Virus record (IMG/VR): IMGVR_UViG_3300024062_000076
Span: 1 to 22,352 of that record
Strand: one strand, 5' to 3'
Length of the DNA: 22,352 nucleotides
Source of the DNA: a virus
Shown here: positions 1 to 5,879 of the stretch, in pieces
Layout of the letters: each line of letters begins with the position of its first letter
Position numbering within the stretch: the first letter of the stretch is position 1
Program-made: the position numbers and the translations under genes
Notes under the pieces: model-generated
Seen by the model: only the letters and a program-made list of their open reading frames with translations
Told to the model about the DNA's origin: nothing
Database searches by the model: none

Positions 1-189
1 GCCAACAGAAATCCTGTCACCGCAGACCCAACGCTGTGCTCGCATCACAGCGCTGTTAATGCGTATGGCAATCTGATGCTTTTCTTTCCCACTTTTGTTG
101 ATCGAAACTCTGATCGAATTTTCGCTGTAGTCTCGTGATCCTCCGCGACTTGGCGAAACCCATTGGAAGTTAAATTTGTCTTTTGTCAT
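1..189 (-). CDS. Small phage protein, 3' end outside window (partial)
   Basis: A leftward frame opens with ATG at 189-187 and stays open for 63 codons to the window edge, so its stop is not visible. The protein begins MTKDKFNFQWVSPSRGGSRD and is rich in polar and basic residues, with alternating hydrophobic positions (IRVSINKSG, HQIAIRINSA) that suggest beta strands. I do not recognise a family. The start is supported by a strong ribosome site, AAGGAG, seven bases before ATG. This 16-base start module is identical to the one of the next gene upstream (437-452). It is the last gene visible in the leftward operon and lies 49 bases beyond its neighbour, with a GC hairpin in the gap. Its function is unknown. 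Confidence 0.7.
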   Translation of the reverse strand, partial: MTKDKFNFQWVSPSRGGSRDYSENSIRVSINKSGKEKHQIAIRINSAVMRAQRWVCGDRISVG

Positions 190-210
190 TGTCGTTCTCC
201 TTGGTTGGTT

Positions 211-231
211 GCCCCGGCGCTGGGCCGGGGC
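211..231 (-). terminator. GC-rich hairpin between two small leftward genes
   Basis: Arms GCCCCGGC (211-218) and GCCGGGGC (224-231) form a perfect 8-bp stem with a 5-base loop, in the gap between the genes at 239-439 and 1-189. Neither side has a clear T run; on the leftward strand the next bases are AACCAACC. It could be a weak or Rho-assisted terminator, or an mRNA-end processing hairpin. It is a structure seen in sequence with uncertain role. Confidence 0.4.
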
Positions 232-238
232 GGTTGGG

Positions 239-439
239 TTATGTGCTGCGCTGAAACAGGCCGTTGCGACCAAATACCTTGATGGGCAACCCGTGCCGCT
301 TGGCCATCGCCACGGCGTCCACCTTCCGGTATAAGTATTCCGCTTCTCCAACCTGAAATTCATTTTCATCAAGGTGAGTGCAGCACCAGCCATTCCTTGC
401 GTCGGTGTAAAAAACATGAATGCTTGTCGCGTTGTCCAT
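239..439 (-). CDS. DUF2188-like small protein, 66 aa
   Basis: The start is placed at ATG 439-437 (MDNATSIHVFYTD) because it has AAGGAG seven bases upstream. A longer frame starting at 460 lacks such a site and would overlap the operator. The pattern is an N-terminal strand region with GWCC, then a helix VDAVAMAKRHG, then LPIKVFGRNGLFQ. This resembles the strand-helix-strand layout of DUF2188-type small proteins (helix with regular Ala, then a strand ending in G-x-G). That family has no established activity. The gene lies downstream of the DNA polymerase, separated by 81 bases that hold a candidate promoter and two related operator-like palindromes, so it may be controlled separately from the replication genes. 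The gene is likely real; the family assignment is tentative. Confidence 0.75.
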   Translation of the reverse strand: MDNATSIHVFYTDARNGWCCTHLDENEFQVGEAEYLYRKVDAVAMAKRHGLPIKVFGRNGLFQRST

Positions 440-452
440 TGTCGTTCTCCTT

Positions 453-493
453 TGTGACACGTCACAGATATCAGCCGTGTCGCGTCACTACAA
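453..493 (-). promoter_or_regulatory. Leftward promoter with two operator-like palindromes
   Basis: On the leftward strand a -35-like TTGTAG (493-488) and a -10-like TATCTG (470-465) are separated by 17 bases. Two related inverted repeats overlay them. TGTGACACGTCACA (453-466) sits at the expected transcription start. GTGTCGCGTCAC (477-488) lies in the spacer; it matches the core of the first at 10 of 12 positions and starts 23 bp away, about two helical turns. This is the usual arrangement of a repressed promoter. The elements are seen; the function is inferred. The bound protein is not known. Confidence 0.5.
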
Positions 494-520
494 GAGCTAA
501 TTTGACATTCCTGAAAAGAT

Positions 521-2320
521 TTAGACTTCGACGTCTTCCAGCTCGCCCCAGTTCGGCCCCACGCCGCCCTCGACCAGCCTGTCTACCGGCGCTCCGGGGA
601 AGATGTCAGAGTATCCGGCGACCATGTCGGACTTCATCCTAACCAGCGCCTCTTGGGCGTCTCTGTCGGCAGCCTCGTCGATCAGGGCGTCGTGGATCGT
701 GGATGCCATCCACACGTCTTTCCCTGCAGCTCGCATGCCCAGAACGCTGTCGTGGTGACGGACGATAGCGCGCGCCATAACCGACAGCGCGGCCCTCTGG
801 ACCGGGTAGTTGGCGCACTGGGTGGGGCTGAGACGCGAGGGCTTGCCCATGTAGATCGTGCCTCCGTCGATAACGCGCAGGTAGCCGTCGTCGCGGGCCG
901 CCTGCTGCATGGCCTCGTCACGCAGCGCAAATGCCTTAGGGTAGCGGCTGGCCCAGTAATTGATCAGATCCTGCGCGCGGTCCATGTTAGTCTTGAGCGT
1001 GGCGCTCAGGCCGAGAGACGAGATGCCGTAGACGATGCCGAAGCTCACCGCCTTAGCGTTCTGGCGGATCTCCTTGTCTTCGGTAACCTTCTTGTTTAGA
1101 CGCCTGCCGGCCATGTAGCTGCCCATCTCAAGATGGACGTCTCCGTTGATCATGTCCTCCAGTAGCTGCTCGTCGCCGCTCAGGAGAGCCAGCACGCGCA
1201 GCTCAATGCCGCTGTAGTCGAGGCTCACCAACTGCCGATCAGGCCCCGCTATGAAGCTCTGGCGTACGCTCAGGCGCTGCCCGAAGAAGTCTCGGTCTCG
1301 GGGGATCTGCTGCAGGTTCGGGCCGGAAGAGCTGAAGCGGCCAGTCTTGGCTGCCGCGATGTTGTACCGCGCGTGGACGCGGAGGTCGGGGTCCATCGTA
1401 GCTTTGGTGATCAGCGTGTCGCCGAAGGACGATACGTACTTCGTGAGCGTCTTGTACTCAGACAGGAGCGTCAGGGCGTCTTGCAGAGGAGTGTCAGCGA
1501 AGAGGGCCGCGCCAACGCTCTTCAAGTCTTTGTTGGCCGTAGACAGCAGCCCAGTCTTCTCAGTCCTCGGCCACGCGTCCAAATGCTCGTCGGTCAGGAT
1601 AGAGCAGAAAAAATCACTGAGCTGCGTGCCGCTGTTGAGATTGGCGACTTCGTCCGTGGTGATAAAATCACGGATCTGCTCGACGCGCTCTCCGGCCAGT
1701 TCCTGCCAGTGATCGACCAGCAGGCGGTGCCGGTCTGGGTCGAGCGTCAGGCCGCTGCCCTCCATCTCTATCACCGGGGGTATCATGTCGTTTAGCAAAT
1801 TGAAGGCGCGCATGTGGTCGTCGTCCGCTCGGCCTCTCCAGAGCTGCCACAACCGCCACGTCCACAGGGCGTCGTCGGCGGCGTAGTCGAGCTGCGACTT
1901 CGTCAGCTCCGCAGCGCCCCAGTTCGACGCCTGCTCGTCTTTGGGCATCTCGTGTTCAAAATCCCAAAGCAGAGCCTTGGCGAGGCCGAAGTGTCCGCCG
2001 CCCTCGACAGCCTTCCGCAGCAGTGCCACGTCAAAGCATGTGACAGCATTGTCTGTCGCGTCCATGAACCAGCGCTGCTCGAACCCCGCGTTGAACACGA
2101 TCCACCGTGCGTCCGCAAACCAGTGCGCCACGGCCCGGAAGCCCCCGATCTGGTCAAAATCAACGACCCACCAGCCGTCGTCGTTACACACCTGCACGAG
2201 CCGCACGCGACCCTCTTCAGGCACGAAGGCGGTCGTCTCAAAATCGAGCGCGGCCTCGCCCTCTCCAATGACGTCGAGCATGTCCTCCAGCTCGTCCAGC
2301 GTCGTCACCATCTGGTACAT
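521..2320 (-). CDS. polA: DNA polymerase, family A, with 3'-5' exonuclease domain
   Basis: Replicative phage DNA polymerase of 599 aa. The N-terminal DEDD exonuclease shows motif I at D26/E28 (DFETT), a motif II variant FNAGFE (76-81) with Glu in place of the usual Asp, and motif III Y146-x3-D150. The polymerase domain shows TGRFSSSGPNLQQIP (326-340), motif A DYSGIELR (368-375, with Gly where Gln is usual), motif B R419-x3-K423-x3-F427-G-x2-Y431-G, and motif C IHDAL (542-546), where the usual HDE reads HDA. F427 corresponds to E. coli Pol I F762. No 5'-3' exonuclease domain is present, as in T7-type polymerases. The start at 2320 follows a GGGGG run eight bases upstream; M4 lacks a site. It lies within the leftward replication operon and probably works with the primase-helicase at 5872. 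Confidence 0.97.
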   Translation of the reverse strand: MYQMVTTLDELEDMLDVIGEGEAALDFETTAFVPEEGRVRLVQVCNDDGWWVVDFDQIGGFRAVAHWFADARWIVFNAGFEQRWFMDATDNAVTCFDVALLRKAVEGGGHFGLAKALLWDFEHEMPKDEQASNWGAAELTKSQLDYAADDALWTWRLWQLWRGRADDDHMRAFNLLNDMIPPVIEMEGSGLTLDPDRHRLLVDHWQELAGERVEQIRDFITTDEVANLNSGTQLSDFFCSILTDEHLDAWPRTEKTGLLSTANKDLKSVGAALFADTPLQDALTLLSEYKTLTKYVSSFGDTLITKATMDPDLRVHARYNIAAAKTGRFSSSGPNLQQIPRDRDFFGQRLSVRQSFIAGPDRQLVSLDYSGIELRVLALLSGDEQLLEDMINGDVHLEMGSYMAGRRLNKKVTEDKEIRQNAKAVSFGIVYGISSLGLSATLKTNMDRAQDLINYWASRYPKAFALRDEAMQQAARDDGYLRVIDGGTIYMGKPSRLSPTQCANYPVQRAALSVMARAIVRHHDSVLGMRAAGKDVWMASTIHDALIDEAADRDAQEALVRMKSDMVAGYSDIFPGAPVDRLVEGGVGPNWGELEDVEV

Positions 2321-2379
2321 TTACAAATCCCCCCACTGCGGCTATCGTTGCCGCACTCTGCTCTACTGTTGGACCAACT

Positions 2380-2412
2380 GCCCCCCGCCTAAAAAGCGGG
2401 GGGCCTTTTTAG
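2380..2412 (+). terminator. Intrinsic terminator oriented rightward, overlapping a second hairpin
   Basis: GCCCCCCGC (2380-2388) and GCGGGGGGC (2396-2404) form a 9-bp GC stem with loop CTAAAAA, followed by CTTTTTAG (2405-2412). This is a canonical Rho-independent terminator when read rightward. The flanking genes are transcribed leftward, and in that direction there is no U tract after the stem. An interleaved pair, CTAAAAAG (2389-2396) and CTTTTTAG (2405-2412), can form an alternative hairpin that excludes the first. Confidence 0.65.
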
Positions 2413-2413
2413 T

Positions 2414-3157
2414 TTATGCGGCGCGGTGACGTCGGCGCTTCTTGGGAGCTTCAGACTCCTCTTCTGGAGCTTCGAGCTGATCAGCCGGGGCGTACTTTCC
2501 CTCCAGCAGGTCGTCCATAGATCCGACTTCGGCGGCCATGTAGGCCGAGACCTCGTCCCTCGTCACCCATCCCTGAACCGAGATCACAGGCTTGCTGTTG
2601 ACCTGACCTTGCGCCGTGAACTCCTCGACCGAGAGGCACACGACCGGTATCGACGGATCTCCGGCAGCCAACTGGTCAGCGATCTCGGTGTTCAAGTCTG
2701 CAAAGACATTGAGGCCCGAGACGCTGTTGAGTGTAAACTTGACCATCTTGCCGTCTTCCGACAGCAGGCCAATACCGCGCAGGGGCTTCCACCCCTCGCC
2801 CGCATTCTCATTGTAGGGGCCGTGGTCTTGAAGGTCAGCGGGACGTACAGCGCCGGATAGGTCATACGCAGACCACTCGTGCTTGGCGACGGGGCGGCCA
2901 CCCTTCCAGCATGTCCAGCCCTCCACGGCGGCAAAAGGCTCGACGACAAACAGGTCGTCAGCAGATACACCTGCCTTGTCTCTGCCGAGACTGTACGTGC
3001 CCTTCTTGCCGGAAAAAGAAAGGAACTCAAAGTCTCCTCCTCCTCCTCCTCCACCACTGCTGCTGGTGTCAGCGGACCTGCGTAGGGCCGCTGCCGCGTC
3101 TGCGTCGCTCATCTGTAGTGCGCCGCTCTGTGCAAATTTTGCTAATGCGCCTGCCAT
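2414..3157 (-). CDS. Replication-module protein with polyglycine linker, possibly ssDNA-binding
   Basis: A 247-aa protein starting MAGALAKFAQ. The start at 3157 is chosen because GGAG lies six bases upstream; an ATG twelve bases earlier (3169) overlaps that site and lacks its own. Order: an Ala-rich helical N-terminus (1-30), a seven-Gly linker (35-41) encoded by a GGA trinucleotide run, a central globular part of about 180 residues with many aromatic and hydrophobic strands (for example the region around KWTC-like GWTCWKGG at 80-87), then an acidic stretch EAPEEESEAP and a basic end KKRRRHRAA. I do not recognise the family. Position between the nuclease and the polymerase, plus the charged tail, make a ssDNA-binding or accessory replication factor plausible, but classical SSB proteins have an N-terminal OB fold and an acidic tip, so this is inference. 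It is 23 bases downstream of the nuclease gene. Confidence 0.85.
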   Translation of the reverse strand: MAGALAKFAQSGALQMSDADAAAALRRSADTSSSGGGGGGGDFEFLSFSGKKGTYSLGRDKAGVSADDLFVVEPFAAVEGWTCWKGGRPVAKHEWSAYDLSGAVRPADLQDHGPYNENAGEGWKPLRGIGLLSEDGKMVKFTLNSVSGLNVFADLNTEIADQLAAGDPSIPVVCLSVEEFTAQGQVNSKPVISVQGWVTRDEVSAYMAAEVGSMDDLLEGKYAPADQLEAPEEESEAPKKRRRHRAA

Positions 3158-3180
3158 TTTAATCTCCATGATTGCAGTTG

Positions 3181-4179
3181 CTATTTGACCGTCAGCCGCT
3201 CGCTCGCGGCTCCGACGGTTTCGTATGGGGATAAGTCTATCCCCGCCTTCTGGACAGCCTTCCTGTCCAAACTCTTGCGCCCCGCGACGGGGCTGATCTC
3301 TAGGTGCTTACCGGCGATGTCTACCGACGTCGTGCCTCGGGTCTTCAGCTCCGCCTTTATATGCTCGCTGGCTTTCTTGAGGTCTTCGTCTGCGGAGGCC
3401 TTGCGCTCTTTTGCTTCTGAGTAGGCGTTCACAAATGTCTCCAGCTTAGATCCTCGGTTGGCTCGGCTGGTGTCAGTGGTCTCAGTGGTGGTCGTCTCCA
3501 CGCCGCACACTGCGGTGTACGCGCAGTACCGGCACTCGTAGCCGTTCGTCTTCCCCTCCCTCGGCAGGCGTCCCGCAGACTTCGACCGCAGGATCTTCTG
3601 CGCGCGCGGCTTCATAGCATCCAAAATGTCAGGATCAAAATCGACGTCGAACTGCACACTATCGTCCCAATTCGAAGCGTCAGTGTAGACGATGACGCCA
3701 TTCGTAAACGGCAGGTCCGGCAGTCCGAGCTGGCCTTTAATCAAGTTAACCAGCGCCATGCCGATCTGGAGCTGCGCGACGTGTTCTTTCTTTGGCAGCT
3801 TGGAGCGATTGGTGCGCGGATCAATCGACTTGAACTCAGTACCGATCAGGGCGGAGTTGGTGACCTGCACGCCGTCGGGTGTCGCCGAGATCATATGCTC
3901 ATCTGAGAACACCTGCTCCTGCACGTCGCCCCCGAGCCGCAGATCTACACCTGCTGCCAGTAGGCACTCGACGACGTGACGCTCGACGCCCCGGCCACGG
4001 CGGGCAAAGCCCCAGCTCTGCGGTGCGCCCTCCTCCGGTCGATGCTTTGAGTACCACTGCCGACGGATGCAGCCGAGGGCCTCGGACGCATTCATGTACG
4101 CCCTCCGCTCCCCGTCGTCGAACTTGTCGTCGGCGGCGTCAATGATGTCGCCGCCCCGCTTGATCAGATCACTTAGCAT
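3181..4179 (-). CDS. Cas4/RecB-like PD-(D/E)XK nuclease with Fe-S cluster
   Basis: A 332-aa predicted nuclease. Catalytic-type residues: H68 in ERHVVECLL, D102 in ATPDGV, E115-x-K117 in IGTEFKSID, and Q136/Q138 in HVAQLQIG, the motif set of the RecB/Cas4 nuclease superfamily. Four cysteines, C37 (EALGCIRRQWY) and C216/C219/C225 (CRYCAYTAVC), match the split Fe-S arrangement of Cas4, AddB and Dna2 nucleases. Such proteins resect DNA ends during recombination. The C-terminal part is helical and basic. I place the start at ATG 4179 because GGAAGG lies nine bases upstream; the frame also has an ATG at 4197, which lies on that site. The gene overlaps the helicase stop by 11 bases, so translation is probably coupled. 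With the helicase it likely forms a recombination/end-processing pair. Confidence 0.92.
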   Translation of the reverse strand: MLSDLIKRGGDIIDAADDKFDDGERRAYMNASEALGCIRRQWYSKHRPEEGAPQSWGFARRGRGVERHVVECLLAAGVDLRLGGDVQEQVFSDEHMISATPDGVQVTNSALIGTEFKSIDPRTNRSKLPKKEHVAQLQIGMALVNLIKGQLGLPDLPFTNGVIVYTDASNWDDSVQFDVDFDPDILDAMKPRAQKILRSKSAGRLPREGKTNGYECRYCAYTAVCGVETTTTETTDTSRANRGSKLETFVNAYSEAKERKASADEDLKKASEHIKAELKTRGTTSVDIAGKHLEISPVAGRKSLDRKAVQKAGIDLSPYETVGAASERLTVK

Positions 4180-5656
4180 CTGTGTGTGCCTTCCCAATGT
4201 TGTTGAATATCTGGTGCTGCCTGCGCTTCGTGCTGCTGATGTTCGACAGAGCCGCGTCCAGCTTGCTCTCGCTCTGCAGGACGTCTACGTGGACGTGCTT
4301 CTCCTGACCGAAGCGCCAAAGGCGAGCATAGAACTGGTCCATCACCGACGGTGACCAGTCCTCCTCAACGACGATTATCTGGTTGCCGCCTTGTTGCAGG
4401 TTCAGGCTGACGCCCATGGCGGCGATCTGCCCGATCAGGACATCGACGTTTCCAAGGTTCCACTCGGAGACAGTCGTCTCGCGGCTGCCCGCGCTCGTCC
4501 GGCCATCGATAACGGCTCGGGTACATCCTCCCAGCGCCGCGTACAGCTCATCGATCACGGCTGTGTGCCACGCGCCGACGAGAACTTTCTGGCCGCTCTC
4601 GACGCGGTCCTTGATCTCCTGAGCTGCGGCCTTGACCTTGGCGACACCGAGACGGCGGCGGACGGTCGCCAGCGCAGGCTCTTTCGCTTCCAGCTTCTGG
4701 CGCAGATCTGAGATAGACTGCCTCTCCAGCTCCTTGAGCATGGCCTTCAGCTCAGGATCTGCGTCGAGGCCAATGGTGTAGCTGTTTATAGTCAGCGGCG
4801 GCATGTCCTTGAAGACTTCGTCCAGATCGAAGCGGAGAGCGTGGCCCTCACCGTAGACCCAGTCTGCCAGCTCGTCGGTGTTTCTGTTACCGACCACCAT
4901 CTGAACGGGAAAGCGAGCGCCCGCGAACTTGCGAGACTGTCGGACTGTGTACCGGAGCTGAAATCGCTCGGACGTAGCCATGCTGCGCTCGACCATACCT
5001 TTACGGTCTGCGCGGCACAGGAAGGCAAACATATCGTCGTTCCAGCGCGTGATCGGGGTGCCGGTCAGCATCCAGCTATGCGCGGCAAGAGAGACGACAC
5101 CGCCGCGACCGAGGATGGCCTTGGTGCGCTTTGCCTTGGCACTCTTCAGGGCGTGGCTCTCGTCTGCGATGACGACGCCCTCTGCGATCCAGTCGCGCAG
5201 CTCCTCGGATCGCTTCGCGGCAATGGCGTAGCTCACGACGAGTATCTGCTGGTCCACCTTGATCTCTGTCTTGCCGGTCTTCAGGAGGCCCGATACGTCA
5301 GCAGATACGTCGAGGTAGTCCCTCGTCTCCCGGAGCCACATTGGCAGGGCGATGGGTGGCGCGATGATCAGGACGCGCCGACGGTTTGGGCATGGCTTGG
5401 GCGCGGCAGGATCTGCGCGGGTGACCACCGGCCACTCAAAATAGTCCATGTCTCCGTCTACATAATCAGTGAACGGCGTCTTTGTCGGACTTATAGTATT
5501 AAGTACGTCACCCAGATCTACTTTGTGCCAGACGCGCCGTACGGCCTCCAGACTGGTCAGCGTCTTGCCGGTGCCCATGCCTGCGAACAGGCCCGCAAAC
5601 TTGCGGCTGGACAGGAAGGCAGCGCCTTGGATTTGGTGGGGGTATAGGTCGATCAT
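4169..5656 (-). CDS. SNF2-type superfamily 2 DNA helicase/translocase
   Basis: A 495-aa ATPase. Motifs: a YPHQ Q-motif near residues 5-8, Walker A GMGTGKT (26-32), APPIALPMW (99-107, motif Ia), Walker B DESH (165-168), motif III LTGTP (197-201), and in the C-terminal RecA lobe QIAAMGVSLNLQQ and QFYARLWRFGQ, the motif V and VI pattern of SNF2-family proteins. It lacks extra domains, consistent with compact phage helicases that act in replication fork remodelling or recombination. ATG at 5656 is preceded by GGAG ten bases upstream. It is the first gene of the leftward operon, about 26 bases from the predicted transcription start, and overlaps the nuclease gene that follows it. Confidence 0.95.
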   Translation of the reverse strand: MIDLYPHQIQGAAFLSSRKFAGLFAGMGTGKTLTSLEAVRRVWHKVDLGDVLNTISPTKTPFTDYVDGDMDYFEWPVVTRADPAAPKPCPNRRRVLIIAPPIALPMWLRETRDYLDVSADVSGLLKTGKTEIKVDQQILVVSYAIAAKRSEELRDWIAEGVVIADESHALKSAKAKRTKAILGRGGVVSLAAHSWMLTGTPITRWNDDMFAFLCRADRKGMVERSMATSERFQLRYTVRQSRKFAGARFPVQMVVGNRNTDELADWVYGEGHALRFDLDEVFKDMPPLTINSYTIGLDADPELKAMLKELERQSISDLRQKLEAKEPALATVRRRLGVAKVKAAAQEIKDRVESGQKVLVGAWHTAVIDELYAALGGCTRAVIDGRTSAGSRETTVSEWNLGNVDVLIGQIAAMGVSLNLQQGGNQIIVVEEDWSPSVMDQFYARLWRFGQEKHVHVDVLQSESKLDAALSNISSTKRRQHQIFNNIGKAHTDAK

Positions 5657-5688
5657 TGCTTCGTTGCTCCATTGCTATTGCAGTCACC

Positions 5689-5763
5689 GTTCTACAAAAC
5701 GTGACGTATATCGTCAACCAGAAAAGAGGGGTATTGACGTATGGTGCGAGGGTTGACCATAAA
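5689..5763. promoter_or_regulatory. Divergent promoters with shared TGACGTAT operator-like sites
   Basis: Leftward: -35 TTGACG (5717-5712), 17-base spacer, -10 TAGAAC (5694-5689), giving a start near 5682. Rightward: -35 TTGACG (5734-5739), 18-base spacer, -10 CATAAA (5758-5763). An inverted repeat TGACG-TATAT-CGTCA (5702-5716) overlaps the leftward -35. Its left half, TGACGTAT, recurs at 5735-5742 over the rightward -35, 33 bp away. Together this looks like a shared switch for the two replication operons. Promoter scores are judged by eye. Confidence 0.55.
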
Positions 5764-5795
5764 AGGAAGCCCCCGCCTCGGTCGGAAGCGGGGGC
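5760..5795 (-). terminator. Leftward-oriented intrinsic terminator in the leader of the rightward operon
   Basis: GCCCCCGC (5769-5776) and GCGGGGGC (5788-5795) form an 8-bp stem with an 11-base loop. Read leftward, the stem is followed by TTCCTTTTA, a U-rich tail typical of a Rho-independent terminator. Read rightward, the following bases are CTTGCACA, so termination in that direction is unlikely. It lies just after the predicted rightward start site, so in the rightward mRNA it would be a 5'-terminal hairpin. The -10 box of the rightward promoter lies inside the leftward U tract. Confidence 0.55.
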
Positions 5796-5825
5796 CTTGC
5801 ACATACCCAGAGAGAGGAGAACTCG

Positions 5826-5879
5826 ATGTACAATCAACACATTATCGGCACTTGGGAGGAAAACCGAAGCAATGTCTGA
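5826..5879 (+). CDS. 17-aa leader ORF overlapping the primase-helicase start
   Basis: ATG at 5826 follows GAGAGGAGAAC, the best ribosome site in this leader, and reads MYNQHIIGTWEENRSNV before TGA at 5877-5879. The stop overlaps the downstream gene's ATG (5872) in another frame, eight bases back. The arrangement suggests translational coupling or a regulatory leader peptide. No run of one amino acid suggests classical attenuation. It may equally be a fortuitous ORF; the strong ribosome site is the main support. Confidence 0.35.
   Translation: MYNQHIIGTWEENRSNV

Noticed and set aside
2368-2378. Palindrome GTTGGACCAAC upstream of polA as an operator
   Set aside because: Single short copy without a recognisable promoter around it.
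4841-5647. 268-codon ORF on the + strand over the helicase gene
   Set aside because: Antisense shadow of the SNF2 helicase, with no ribosome site and no motif.
5656-5871. Upstream extension of the primase-helicase frame back to 5656
   Set aside because: It would run through the divergent promoters and the terminator hairpin, has no ribosome site, and translates to basic low-complexity sequence; the primase domain begins just after ATG 5872.
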